Shown here piece by piece: positions 33,772-43,103 of a stretch of 64,000 nucleotides of DNA (the first letter of the stretch is position 1; the number at the start of each line of letters is the position of its first letter). The translations under genes and the position numbers were made by a program. Source of the DNA: CALMEC01 sp031366605 (GTDB lineage: Bacteria > Actinomycetota > Thermoleophilia > Miltoncostaeales > Miltoncostaeaceae); contig JANLOO010000061.1 of NCBI GenBank assembly GCA_031366605.1, positions 16,282-80,281 of the forward strand, written 5' to 3'. Under the pieces are notes generated by a model that saw only the letters and a list, made by a program, of their open reading frames with translations, was not told the DNA's origin and made no database searches.

Positions 33772-34220
33772 GCCGGGTGTTGTTCGGCCCGTTTCCAGAC
33801 CAACCTCGGGATGCGCGGCGTGCCTCCGCAGCGCATGGGAGCGGCGGAGAGCGTCAGGATGTCGCCCTCCAGTTGGGACGAACCGCACCTGAGTGTCGCC
33901 GATCCAGTCGGGGAGAAGGCAGACGGACACGTGGTGTTTCAAGGTACGGGATGCTTCGTCGACGGAGAGCGGGCCCGAGTAGGCGATGTATCCGCGGGCG
34001 CTGCGCTGTTCGTCGGCGTGCCGCCTTCCATGTCGCCGGAGGCATACGGCGGCCGTCCCTGCACCATCAGCTGAGCCGACATGTACCCGTCCGCGGTGTA
34101 GATGACCAGGCCAGTCGCGTCCGCGCCCATCGGGAAGGCGATCGTCCCGTCCGCGGCGGTGGCCGTGTACTCCTGCAGTTCCCACGCACCGACGAGCCTG
34201 TCGCGCGGTCCTTCAGCCAC
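33768..34220 (-). pseudogene. Lipocalin-like domain protein, two compensating frameshifts
   Basis: Reading from GTG 34220 (GGAGG upstream), frame 1 gives LVGAWELQEY, FPMGADATGLVIYTADGYMSAQLM and ASGDMEGG. Near 34011-34018 homology jumps to another frame (EQRSARGYIAYSG, VDEASRTLKHHVSVCLLPDWIGD). Near 33875-33877, a GGG run, it jumps back to end GDILTLSAAPMRCGGTPRIPRLVW. The overall span is a multiple of three, so the shifts cancel. It is either a recently broken gene or a region with two sequencing errors. The family (lipocalin-like, about 150 aa) has no assigned function. Confidence 0.75.
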
Positions 34221-34475
34221 GCCTGACCACCCTCCATTTCTGATCTCATAGGGATGACCACAATTGTCCGCATGGCCATTCGCCGGTGCGATGGACACGC
34301 CTCGCTCCCCGTGGAAACGTACGAGGCTCCGGACAATGTTCGACAGGACCACCCTCGCGGTACTACAGTCGGCCTCCGGGTGGAACGGCGGCAGGGCCAG
34401 TCGCGACGTGCGGCTGCAAGGGCCGGTCAATCGTTCCGGTCCGAGGGGTCCAAAACGCGAGAACGGAGGGGCGAT

Positions 34476-34664
34476 ATGTCCGAGCAGCGCTATCGGGTTG
34501 ACTGTGGGACCATGCCGAGCGAGAGCGGGTGCACCCTCGTCATCGAGGGGCCTGAGGACGACGTGCTGGACGCAGCCGTCGAGCACGCGCGGTCGAAGCA
34601 CGGCCACACCGAGCCCGATGAGGTGATCAGGGCCGCGGTCAAGGGGGCGCTCGAGCCGGTGTGA
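34476..34664 (+). CDS. DUF1059 small protein
   Basis: 62-aa protein matching DUF1059: YRVDCGTMPSESGCTLVIEGPEDDVLDAAVEHARSKHGH, with two conserved cysteines. GGAGGGG precedes the ATG. The function of this widespread family is unknown. Confidence 0.85.
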   Translation: MSEQRYRVDCGTMPSESGCTLVIEGPEDDVLDAAVEHARSKHGHTEPDEVIRAAVKGALEPV

Positions 34665-34716
34665 CGGCCTGGCGACGGGGCCGCCGGGTGACCTGCGGTG
34701 GGCCCCGTCGCCGCCC

Positions 34717-35544
34717 TCAGCCGGCCTTGCGGGCGACGACCGCCAGCACATGCGCCGGCAATGCGATCCCGTCGGGCGACGTCGTGGCGTGTGCGGTGAC
34801 GTGCTCGGTCATCTCCTGCCATGCCGCAGCCCTGGCCTCGTCGTCCAGGCGGTTCTGGAACAGACCGGCCAGCGGGCCCGCGAGGACGGCGGCCGACACC
34901 GCCTCGTCAACGTCGGTGTACTCCATCGGTGAGTCGAGCCGAACCTCCGACTCGACGGTAAGGCCCACCTGCTCGAGCATCCGCGGGAGCACACCCGGGA
35001 GCCCGTAGAAGAACATCATGGGGCACACCGATGAGTAGTAGGCAGCACGACGCTCGATGATGTCGATCACCGGGGACCACCACACGTTGTGGTGCGGTCC
35101 CCACACAAGCAGGAGGGTGCGGCCACCGGGGCGCAGGACACGCCCGATGTGGGTGATCGCAGCCAGCGCGTCGTAGCAGTACATCAAGGTGAAACTCGAC
35201 GTGACGACATCGAAGCCGGCGTCCGGGAGCGACAGGTGTTCGGCGTCGTCGAGGTTGAACTCCAGGCGCGGGACGGCCGACCAGCGTTGGCGTGCGCGCT
35301 CGACCATCGACGGGGCGAAGTCGATGCCGGTCGTCGCACCCTCGGAGAGCCGGGCGGCCAGGGCGGCGGCGGTATGCCCGGGTCCGCATCCGACGTCCAA
35401 GCCGGTCGCATCGCGTCGTGGCTCGAGCAGATCGAGTCCGGCGTGCGTGAACAGCGACGTCCGTTCTGCCCACAGCTCGTCGTAGGCCGTGGCCACCCGC
35501 CCCCAGGCATTGCGCATCCCGGTCTTCTCGGCAGGTTCGATCAT
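34717..35544 (-). CDS. SAM-dependent methyltransferase (class I)
   Basis: 275 aa. SAM-binding motif I reads GLDVGCGPGHTAAALA (about 50-65), the acidic residue at the end of strand 2 is in TGIDFAPSMVERAR, and motif LRPGGRTLLLVWGP is near 140. This is the UbiE/Methyltransf_11 type; the substrate cannot be inferred. ATG 35544 follows GGGAG. The gene is divergent from the isocitrate lyase 224 bp away. Confidence 0.85.
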   Translation of the reverse strand: MIEPAEKTGMRNAWGRVATAYDELWAERTSLFTHAGLDLLEPRRDATGLDVGCGPGHTAAALAARLSEGATTGIDFAPSMVERARQRWSAVPRLEFNLDDAEHLSLPDAGFDVVTSSFTLMYCYDALAAITHIGRVLRPGGRTLLLVWGPHHNVWWSPVIDIIERRAAYYSSVCPMMFFYGLPGVLPRMLEQVGLTVESEVRLDSPMEYTDVDEAVSAAVLAGPLAGLFQNRLDDEARAAAWQEMTEHVTAHATTSPDGIALPAHVLAVVARKAG

Positions 35545-35725
35545 CGCTGCGCTCCCATCGTCGCGGAGATGCAAGCAGACCACATCCCGCAGCTGATGTC
35601 ACCTCGGTGTCTGCGTTTCTGACCGCGAGTCATGCCCTGTGCCGCCCACCCAGCCCAATCGCCCGACCTGCGGGGTCGTTTGCCCCCTCTTGGCACCTGG
35701 AGTGCGGACAGCGACCATCTCTGCG

Positions 35726-35731
35726 TAGACT
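35726..35731 (+). promoter_or_regulatory. Possible -10 element for isocitrate lyase
   Basis: TAGACT lies 36 bp before the ATG in the divergent gap; a weak TGCGGA is 17 bp upstream. Confidence 0.3.
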
Positions 35732-35767
35732 CCCGCCTTTGTGGCGAATACACCTGGGGAGGGGTAG

Positions 35768-38023
35768 ATGGGGGCATTTGAGGACGAGGTCGAGGGCACA
35801 CGTGCCTGGATGACGAGCGAGCGGTTCGCGGGGATCACACGGCTGTTCTCACCACGGCAGATTGTCGAGCAGCGGGGCACGATCCCGTCCGACTACATCG
35901 TGTCCCGCAACGCCGCCGAGCGGTTCTACGCCCGGCTTCGCGAGCTGTTCGCAGCGGAGCTCTCCATCACGACCTATGGTCCGTACTCGCCTGGTCAAGC
36001 CGTCGCGATGAAGCGCGCCGGCATCGAGGGCATCTACCTCGGCGGCTGGGCGACGTCGGCCAAGGGCTCCAAGGACGAGGACCCGGGACCAGACCTCGCC
36101 AGCTACCCGCTCAGCCAGGTGCCTGACGAGGCCGCCGGCCTCGTGCGCGGCCTGTTGACGGCCGATCGCAACCAGAGCTTCGCCCGCTCCAAGATGACCG
36201 AGGCCGAGCGCGCTGCGACCCCCGTGGTCGACTACACCCCATTCATCATCGCCGACGCCGACACCGGCCACGGCGGCGATGCCCACGTGCGCAACCTCGT
36301 GCGGCGCTTCGCCGAGGTCGGCGTCCCCGGCTACCACATCGAGGATCAGAAGCCCGGCGCCAAGAAGTGCGGCCACCAGGGAGGCAAGGTCCTGGTCGGC
36401 TGCGACGAGCAGATCAAGCGCCTCAACTCGGCGCGGTTCCAGTTGGACATCATGGGCGTGCCGGGCATCATCGTCGCCCGCACCGACGCCGAGGCCGCCA
36501 ACCTGCTCGAGAGCTGCGGTGACGAGCGCGACCAGCCGTTCATCCTTGGCGTCACCAACAACGACGTGCCGTCCTACAAGTCCGCCTTTCTCGCGGTCAT
36601 CCGCCGTTTGCACGCTGCCGGCGTCACCGACCTGAACGGTCACCTGCTGTACGCGCTTCCCGCGGCCCAGTCCGTCGAGGCCGATGCGTGGCTCGACACG
36701 TCAGGTGTGGCCGCCGTCGCCGATGAGGCCGCCAAGGCCTTCCTGGCCGGTGACGGCAAGCAGGCCGAAGCCGTCCTCGACACAGTCGCCGATGCGTTCC
36801 TGGCCACGTGGCAGGCGGACGCAGGCATCCTCACGCTGGGTGACGCGGTTGCGGAAGTCATCGCGTTCCGTACCGAGGAGGGCGTGCAGCTCGACATGAC
36901 CGTCGACGAGTGGCTCGCGTTCGCCAAGACCGCGTCCTGGTACACCGCGCGCGCCAAGGCCGTCAGCATGGGCTTGGACGTCACCTGGGAGCCCGACCTG
37001 GCCAAGACCCCGGAGGGGTACTACCAGGTGCAGGGTGGTATCCCATATGCGATCGCCAAGTCGCTTGCGGTCGCACCGTTCGCCGATCTGCTGTGGATGG
37101 AGACCAAGACGGCCGAGCTGCACGATGCGAAGGAGTTCGCGGACGCGATCCACGCCGTGTTCCCCGACCAGATGCTCGCCTACAACCTGTCGCCGTCCTT
37201 CAACTGGGACACGACCGGAATGAACGACGACGAGATGCGCGAGTTCCCCAAAGAGCTCGGCCGGATGGGATTCGTCTTCAACTTCATCACGTACGGCGGC
37301 CACCAGATCGACGGCCTCGCGTCCGAGGAGTTCAGCGCCTCGCTGCGCGAGGACGGCATGTTGGCCCTGGCCCGCCTGCAGCGCAAGTTCCGTCTGCTCG
37401 AGTCGCCGTACCGCACGCCGCAGACCTTGGTCGGCGGACCGCGCGCCGACGCCGCCCTGATGTCGGTGTCCGGTCAGACCGCCACGACCAAGGCGATGGG
37501 TGAGGGCTCCACGCAGAGCCAGCACCTGGTCCAAACCGAGGTTCCGACCAAGACGCTTGAGACCTGGCTGACCCGTTGGGCCGAGTTCAACCAGATCCCG
37601 GGACCGCTCAAGGTCTCGTTGCGGCCGCACGCGCCGGGCTCCGACGTGTTGGAACTCGCGATCCACGGACCGACCGGCGACAAAGTCGCCAACATGATCT
37701 TCACGACGGTCCAGGATCGGCGCCACCGAGTGATCCTGTCGGTGCGTGACCAGAACACGTTCGACGAGTCGATGCGCCGCAAGCGGCTCGTGACGCTGCT
37801 GCACCTGTTCCTGGTCTACCGGTACAAGTCGGCCGCGATCCACTACCTGACGCCGACTGAGGACAACGCGCGCCAAAGCGAGAGCATGAAGGCGCTCGGC
37901 ATCTTCTCGGCCACTCATGAGGAGGTCGGGCAGATCATTGTCGCGGACGTCGACATGGATGTCATCAAGCCGTTGGTCGAGGCTGACAGCCCCGCCCGGG
38001 AGAAGCTGATCACCCGAAGCTGA
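35768..38023 (+). CDS. aceA: Isocitrate lyase, long AceA2/AceAb type
   Basis: 751-aa glyoxylate-shunt enzyme that cleaves isocitrate to succinate and glyoxylate. The catalytic signature KKCGH is present (PGAKKCGHQGGK, near residue 200), as are IADADTGHGGDAHV, HIEDQ, NLSPSFNWDTT and the C-terminal extension found in the roughly 760-aa mycobacterial second isoform. It would allow growth on acetate or fatty acids. No malate synthase is seen in the window. Confidence 0.95.
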   Translation: MGAFEDEVEGTRAWMTSERFAGITRLFSPRQIVEQRGTIPSDYIVSRNAAERFYARLRELFAAELSITTYGPYSPGQAVAMKRAGIEGIYLGGWATSAKGSKDEDPGPDLASYPLSQVPDEAAGLVRGLLTADRNQSFARSKMTEAERAATPVVDYTPFIIADADTGHGGDAHVRNLVRRFAEVGVPGYHIEDQKPGAKKCGHQGGKVLVGCDEQIKRLNSARFQLDIMGVPGIIVARTDAEAANLLESCGDERDQPFILGVTNNDVPSYKSAFLAVIRRLHAAGVTDLNGHLLYALPAAQSVEADAWLDTSGVAAVADEAAKAFLAGDGKQAEAVLDTVADAFLATWQADAGILTLGDAVAEVIAFRTEEGVQLDMTVDEWLAFAKTASWYTARAKAVSMGLDVTWEPDLAKTPEGYYQVQGGIPYAIAKSLAVAPFADLLWMETKTAELHDAKEFADAIHAVFPDQMLAYNLSPSFNWDTTGMNDDEMREFPKELGRMGFVFNFITYGGHQIDGLASEEFSASLREDGMLALARLQRKFRLLESPYRTPQTLVGGPRADAALMSVSGQTATTKAMGEGSTQSQHLVQTEVPTKTLETWLTRWAEFNQIPGPLKVSLRPHAPGSDVLELAIHGPTGDKVANMIFTTVQDRRHRVILSVRDQNTFDESMRRKRLVTLLHLFLVYRYKSAAIHYLTPTEDNARQSESMKALGIFSATHEEVGQIIVADVDMDVIKPLVEADSPAREKLITRS

Positions 38024-38036
38024 AGGCGTTCCCGAC

Positions 38037-38065
38037 GGGTCACGGTGCCGTGCAGGCCGTGACCC
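38037..38065 (+). terminator. Hairpin after isocitrate lyase
   Basis: GGGTCACGG at 38037-38045 pairs perfectly with CCGTGACCC at 38057-38065, starting 14 bp after the stop. There is no T tract. Confidence 0.5.
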
Positions 38066-38162
38066 GGCGCTCCGGACGCCAGCCACCGGCACCCGATCGA
38101 ACTCCACCGCCGGCCCGCGGGCTTCAGCGTCTCGCCTGCCTCGTCGTGCGGGGTGCAAACGA

Positions 38163-38197
38163 GTGGAGGCCCGGGTCGTCTGACCCCGGGCCTCCAC
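38163..38197 (-). terminator. Hairpin terminator of the DUF11 gene
   Basis: GTGGAGGCCCGGG at 38163-38175 pairs over 13 bp with CCCGGGCCTCCAC at 38185-38197, just past the stop of the minus-strand gene, followed by TCGTTTG on that strand. It may act in both directions. Confidence 0.7.
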
Positions 38198-38207
38198 CCG
38201 ACGTTGG

Positions 38208-39881
38208 TCAGCCGGTGACGATCGGGATTCGGGTCGCGCCCGCGATCCTTCGCACCTTGGTGCAGGCCTTCGCCTGGACCGTGGTGGCATTTGCGGCGGA
38301 GGCGTTGGCGGTGTTGCAGCGCGTGCCTCCGGCATTGCGGTCGATGCGGACCTGGACGCGGACCGTCTTGAATGCGCCGGGCGCGAGATCTCCGACGCTC
38401 CACATGAGCTTGCCCTTTTGGAGCACGGCTCCAGACGGGCGTTTTGCGATGGCATAGCCAACCGGGAGGACATCGGAGAGCACGACCGAGGTTGCGATCG
38501 TGGTGGCGCTCGTGTTGCGCACGGTGATCGTGAACGTCACGACCTGTCCGGCAGCGGCATTCGCAGGTCCCCGCTTGACGACGCGGAGGACGGCGGCCGG
38601 GGCCGCGCCTCCCGCGACGGTGACCGTCGTGGCCGGGGGAAGTGGGGTGACAGGTGGAACGGGCGGTGTCCGGCACGCCTGCACCTTGGCGCCGGCGTTG
38701 AGCGTCAACTCCTGGGGTGATGTCAGCGTCGCAACGTTGTCGAAGCTCGTGCACCCCGTGGCGGGGACGGGAACCGTGCGGGTGTAGGTCAAGGTTGTCG
38801 TCGCGTTGACATGGCTCCCACCCGCGAGCAGGGCCGGTGCGTCACCGTTGAACGCATCCGTCACGTCGACCGAGTCGTTGAAGGTGGTGGTCGGCTTGCC
38901 GAAGGAGAAGGGGACCTCGCCGGCCGACACCCCGCCGGTCCACGTCGCGGTGGCGACGTTGGTTGCCGGCGAGCCGGACGTGACGGAGCACGTGTAGGGA
39001 ACCGTCAAGGATCCATCACCCGGGATGGTGGCGCCGATGCCGCCCTGCACCGTGCAGGTGGGACCTCCCTGGATCTGGTCGGCGATCGTCACGTCGGAGA
39101 TGGCAGTCGCATTGGGGTTGGTGACGGTGATGTCACCGGTGACCATGAAGTTGGAATCGTTCTGTCCGCTCTTGGTCGCCGTGACGTTGTAGGTGAACGT
39201 CGCCTGGTCGGCGGCAGTCGTGATCTTGGTCTCCGTGGCCTGCTTGACCAAGGTCCAGTCATAGACGCGCGTGAATGACGTGTCCGCGGTCTTGGTCACC
39301 ATCAGCGGTTGCGGTTGGACCGTTTCGTCGCAGGAGATGACGAGTGGAATCGATCGACTCGGAACCGCCGATGTCTGCAGTCCGCCGTCGTTGACCTGGC
39401 TGTGGACGTTGATGGTGTAGCTGCCGACGCCCAACGCGATTGCGGCCTCCCAGCCGTCCGCTTTGCCGGACGACAAACCGACCCAGGCGAAGTGCGGCAG
39501 AGCGCCGCTGCTTGTGGCGTTGCCGTCGACGCGCTTGGTCCCGCCGATCTTGATGAAACTGTCGTCGGGGAGCGTCGCTGCGATCGTCACGGGATACGCC
39601 GCGCGCACATAGGCGTAGAGGGTGCCGGTGGTGCAGTCATGGCGGAGGTACAGTTTGGACTCGACCTTGGTCTGTCCGCCGTTGCCTCCTGCACGGATCA
39701 TGTCGCTGAAGAAGTCGGCCGTCGTGTCCCACTCGGCAGGATTGCCGTCGACGGTTGCTGAGCCACTCGACGGAGCGGGCGGCGCAGCAACGGCTGACGC
39801 GGCAAGGATGCCGGACGCGGCCAGCGCCGCCGCGGAGGTGGTAAATGATCGCCAGGTGCGGCGACGGGAGCGGTGAGACAT
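38208..39881 (-). CDS. Secreted DUF11-repeat surface protein
   Basis: 557 aa. The signal peptide (basic MSHRSRRRTWR, hydrophobic to about 28, AVAAPP cut) is followed by a unique domain (about 40-190) and an Ig-like domain (about 200-300, DQATFTYNVTATKSGQNDS). A later DUF11 repeat (about 430-530) reads VVKRGPANAAAGQVVTFTITVRNTS and SVVLSDVLPVGY. There is no LPXTG, no C-terminal helix and no S-layer motif, so surface attachment is unexplained. GGAGG precedes the ATG. Divergent from pyruvate kinase. Confidence 0.85.
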   Translation of the reverse strand: MSHRSRRRTWRSFTTSAAALAASGILAASAVAAPPAPSSGSATVDGNPAEWDTTADFFSDMIRAGGNGGQTKVESKLYLRHDCTTGTLYAYVRAAYPVTIAATLPDDSFIKIGGTKRVDGNATSSGALPHFAWVGLSSGKADGWEAAIALGVGSYTINVHSQVNDGGLQTSAVPSRSIPLVISCDETVQPQPLMVTKTADTSFTRVYDWTLVKQATETKITTAADQATFTYNVTATKSGQNDSNFMVTGDITVTNPNATAISDVTIADQIQGGPTCTVQGGIGATIPGDGSLTVPYTCSVTSGSPATNVATATWTGGVSAGEVPFSFGKPTTTFNDSVDVTDAFNGDAPALLAGGSHVNATTTLTYTRTVPVPATGCTSFDNVATLTSPQELTLNAGAKVQACRTPPVPPVTPLPPATTVTVAGGAAPAAVLRVVKRGPANAAAGQVVTFTITVRNTSATTIATSVVLSDVLPVGYAIAKRPSGAVLQKGKLMWSVGDLAPGAFKTVRVQVRIDRNAGGTRCNTANASAANATTVQAKACTKVRRIAGATRIPIVTG

Positions 39882-40171
39882 TCAGAACCTCCAGGTGCGG
39901 GCAGACGCGTTAACTATAAAAGAGGGTAGGAGACCCGTCGGCTGAGGCATACGCCCTGAAAGAACAGTTCGGTGTTGCGGAACCTATACGGAGGTCGAGT
40001 CACGGCGGCTGCCGCAGATGTCGGCAGTACAGGCCGAAAAGGCCCTCTGCCGAGCGTCCACACGCGGGATCAGGCGCCCCCCGGCCACGCTCCTGCGATC
40101 GGTTGCGCCTCGCCGAGGTTGGCGCCAAATCGAGCGCCGGCCGGCCGAGGTGTGTGCGATGGTGCGAGGTG

Positions 40172-41608
40172 ATGAGTCGGCGCCGTACCAAAATTCTGGT
40201 CACCCTTGGCCCTGCGACGGCAGTGGCCGGTGGCATTGAGATGCTGGTGGCGGCCGGTGTGGACGGCGTGCGCATCAACTGCTCACACGGCACACCCAAA
40301 GAGTGGCGCGCCGGCGTGGCACGCGTGCGGGCCGCCGCTGAGGCCGCAAACCGCAAGGTGGCGGTGGTGTTCGACTTGCAGGGGCCCAAGATCCGTCTGG
40401 CTTCAGATACCCGCAAGCGGCGCGTGTTGGTGGGGGACGAGGTGCAGTTGGTCGCCGGGGCCGAGACGCCACGGGGCACCGTCGCGGTCAACTGGACGGG
40501 ATTCTTGGGAGCGGTCAGTCCCGGTCGATCCGAGCTGATCGTCGGCGACGGCACTCCGCGGTTCGACATCCTCGCCGTCACGGGCAAAGGCGACGCCCGG
40601 CGGGTGATCGCCCGCTGTACCCAACCGGGGCGCCTGATGCCGTCCCGCGGCGTCGTCGTGACCCACAGCCGTGCCAAGCGGCGATCCCCGATCACGTCAC
40701 AGGATCGCGCCGCGTTGCGGGTGGCGGCGGAGTGCTCGGCCGAGTTCGTCGCGCTGTCGTACGTGTGCGCGCCCGAGGACATCGATCAACTGCGCGAGCA
40801 GATGAAGCGCCTCGAGATGCGCGCTCGCATCATCGCCAAGATCGAGACGCACGAGGCGTGTGACGAGCTGACCGGCATCGTGCGCGCGGCCGACGCGGTG
40901 ATGGTGGCGCGCGGCGATCTGGGCGTGCAGGTCGGTGTCGCCCAGGTGCCGGCGCTGCAGCGGTCGATCGTGCGGGCGTGCCGTCAACAGGGCAAGTTCG
41001 CGATCATGGCGACGCAGATGTTGGAGTCGATGGTCGAGGGCACAGGACCCACACGCGCTGAGGCCACGGATATCGCGACCGCCGTCGTTCAGGGGGCGTC
41101 GGTGCTGATGCTCTCGGCTGAGACCGCGGTCGGGCGTGACCCGGTGGCGGCGGTCCGGGCGATGCACGAGATCACGCTCGCCGCGGATTCGGTCGAGGTG
41201 CCGGCCGTGCCGCAGGCCGATGGGGGTGGCGAGCATGAGTCGGTCATGCGCGCGGCGGCGCTTTTGGGCATGGATGTGGGCGCCGCGGCCTACGTCGTTC
41301 CGACTTCGGCCGGCCACTCCGTGCGCGCGCTGGCACGCCACCGTCCCGCCGCACCGATCGTCGCGCTTGCCCATGACGAGACGATTGCACGGCAACTGGC
41401 GCTGCAATGGGGGGTCATTCCGACCACGCTGGCGCCGTCGGGAACGATCGACGAGACCATCGAACGGGCGATCGAACGGGCACGTGAGCTGACGGACCTG
41501 CCCCCCGGGTCACGCCTGGTCATCACATCGGGAACGTCGGTCAACACCCCCCGGGGCAGCCGCCTGATCGCGTTGCGCCACGTGCCGGGCGGTCGTCGCA
41601 GCACTTGA
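40172..41608 (+). CDS. pyk: Pyruvate kinase
   Basis: 478 aa. The N-terminal RRRTKILVTLGPAT, RINCSHG (substrate arm), FDLQGPKIR, catalytic Lys segment IIAKIETHEACDEL, MVARGDLGV and the K-site/ATP segment MATQMLESM are present. A C-terminal regulatory domain follows (about 350-470). It converts PEP and ADP to pyruvate and ATP. ATG 40172 follows GAGGTG. The 290-bp gap before it carries no gene. Confidence 0.96.
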   Translation: MSRRRTKILVTLGPATAVAGGIEMLVAAGVDGVRINCSHGTPKEWRAGVARVRAAAEAANRKVAVVFDLQGPKIRLASDTRKRRVLVGDEVQLVAGAETPRGTVAVNWTGFLGAVSPGRSELIVGDGTPRFDILAVTGKGDARRVIARCTQPGRLMPSRGVVVTHSRAKRRSPITSQDRAALRVAAECSAEFVALSYVCAPEDIDQLREQMKRLEMRARIIAKIETHEACDELTGIVRAADAVMVARGDLGVQVGVAQVPALQRSIVRACRQQGKFAIMATQMLESMVEGTGPTRAEATDIATAVVQGASVLMLSAETAVGRDPVAAVRAMHEITLAADSVEVPAVPQADGGGEHESVMRAAALLGMDVGAAAYVVPTSAGHSVRALARHRPAAPIVALAHDETIARQLALQWGVIPTTLAPSGTIDETIERAIERARELTDLPPGSRLVITSGTSVNTPRGSRLIALRHVPGGRRST

Positions 41609-41670
41609 CGTCATTGTGGTCAGGTCTGCAATCCTGCGCCCATCACGAACCGCGTCCCCAGGGAGGGGCC

Positions 41671-42084
41671 ATGAGCGACGACGTCAATGCCTGGAACCGA
41701 ACGATCATCGAGGAGTTCCGCGCCAACAACGGTGTGGTGGGTGGGATGTTCGAGGGGGCCACGCTCGTGTTGCTGCACACGACCGGCGCCAAGAGCGGCA
41801 AGGAGCGGATCAACCCTCTGGTGGCGTTGTCTGAGGGCGGGCGGATCTTCGTGTTTGCGTCCTACGCAGGTGCCGAGACGAGCCCGGATTGGTACCATAA
41901 CCTTGTCGCCAACCCTCACGTGGAAGTTGAGTTTGGAACCGACCAGTTCTCGGCCACGGCAAAGGTGCTCGAACGTCCCGAGCGCGACGAGATCTATGCG
42001 AAACAGGCGGCCAAGAGCCCGACCTTCGCCGAGTATCAGGCCAAAACGACCCGGTTGATCCCAGTCGTCGAACTCATTCGCTGA
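41671..42084 (+). CDS. Deazaflavin-dependent nitroreductase-family protein (DUF385)
   Basis: 137-aa split beta-barrel protein of the Ddn/DUF385 family, many members of which use cofactor F420. LLHTTGAKSGKERINPL and FASYAGAETSPDWYHNLVANPHVEVEFG are typical. ATG 41671 follows GGGAGGGG. The stop overlaps the next ATG by one base (TGATG). The substrate is unknown, and F420 use here is inference. Confidence 0.88.
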   Translation: MSDDVNAWNRTIIEEFRANNGVVGGMFEGATLVLLHTTGAKSGKERINPLVALSEGGRIFVFASYAGAETSPDWYHNLVANPHVEVEFGTDQFSATAKVLERPERDEIYAKQAAKSPTFAEYQAKTTRLIPVVELIR

Positions 42085-42518
42085 TGACGCTGTGCGCCCG
42101 GAGGGGACGCTGGGCGCTGCTTCTCGTCGGTGTCATCGTCGTCGGCGGCCTGTGTGCGGGCTGCGGGCGCAAGGACGCCGCGCATCAGGCCACAACGCGC
42201 CCGGCGACCACATCGACGAGTGCGGTCAGTCGCCCGGACGTCGGTTTTCGCAGCATCCGACGGTTGGACGAGCATTTCGTCAAACACGGCCGCGAGTTCG
42301 GGTCGGTCAGCCGTGATGACTACCTACGGCTGGCGCAGAGCCTTCGTGACCGTGCTGCGGGCGACCCAGTGCTGGAGCTCATCCGAAACGACGGGACGAT
42401 CACCCGCTTCGACCGTGGCACCGGCGCGTTCCTGGCGTTCGCGCGCGACGGTGTCATCCGGACGTTCTTCCGGCCGAACGACGGCGAGCAATACTTCCAA
42501 CGACAGGCGCGTCGATGA
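42084..42518 (+). CDS. Lipoprotein with a CdiA-CT-like nuclease toxin domain
   Basis: 144 aa. A signal peptide ends in the lipobox LCAGC (Cys27), a Thr/Ser-rich linker follows, then a domain of about 85 residues. Its motifs HFVKHGREFG, SRDDYLRLAQSL, NDGTITRFDRGTGAFLAFARDGVIRTFFRP and a final YFQRQ recall the C-terminal tRNase-like domains of contact-dependent inhibition proteins (BECR fold). His, Arg and Thr candidates for catalysis are present. The next gene overlaps by four bases and could be its immunity partner. Assignment is by eye; the toxin role is inferred. Confidence 0.65.
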   Translation: MTLCARRGRWALLLVGVIVVGGLCAGCGRKDAAHQATTRPATTSTSAVSRPDVGFRSIRRLDEHFVKHGREFGSVSRDDYLRLAQSLRDRAAGDPVLELIRNDGTITRFDRGTGAFLAFARDGVIRTFFRPNDGEQYFQRQARR

Positions 42519-42925
42519 CTGACGATCCGATCAGACGATTCCTCCGCGCGCGCGGGGTCGCCGACCACGTCGTCGCGGGGGGCATCGAAGGGCTGGTGAC
42601 CGCGTGGGAGCAGACGGCGACAGCGATCGGGGCGGGCTATTGCCTGACCCTTGACGACTACCTCAACGACCTCGATGCGCGGCAGATCCTCGAGGTCGTG
42701 CTGAGCGCGATGCCGGAGCCCGACGGGCCCCTGCTCGACCGGTTGCGCGCCGCGGACGCGCGCGTCCGGGCGGCGACGGTCCCCGTGGGTCAGTGCGTCT
42801 GGGGCGATGGCGGCTCGCGCGGCTGGACGGAGCGGCGCAACTGGTGGTACTTCGTGATCCCGCGTCACCCGGGCGGGGACCTGGCCGACGACCTCGCGCG
42901 GGAGGGATTCGGCGCACACCATTAA
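42515..42925 (+). CDS. Putative immunity protein for the adjacent toxin-like lipoprotein
   Basis: 136-aa soluble protein with no signal peptide, starting inside the upstream stop (ATGA). Features: GLVTAWEQTATAI, LTLDDYLNDLDARQILEVVLS and a Trp-rich WTERRNWWYFVIPRHPGGDLADDL. I do not recognise a named family. The size, cytoplasmic nature and coupled position fit an immunity protein, but this is inference from context. Confidence 0.55.
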   Translation: MTDDPIRRFLRARGVADHVVAGGIEGLVTAWEQTATAIGAGYCLTLDDYLNDLDARQILEVVLSAMPEPDGPLLDRLRAADARVRAATVPVGQCVWGDGGSRGWTERRNWWYFVIPRHPGGDLADDLAREGFGAHH

Positions 42926-43103
42926 GTGAGGTACCTTCCTTGGGAGGGGTCTTGCCGAGCCTTTGCGAATTCTTTGCCTAATGGACGCGCTGATCCTGGA
43001 CGATGCAACAACCAATGGGCGAATTCGGCGACAGCACGGATTGCGAATGGGTGTTTCGGCTTCGTGCGGTCACGCGTGGTGGCCGGTGAACCCTCCAATC
43101 GTG

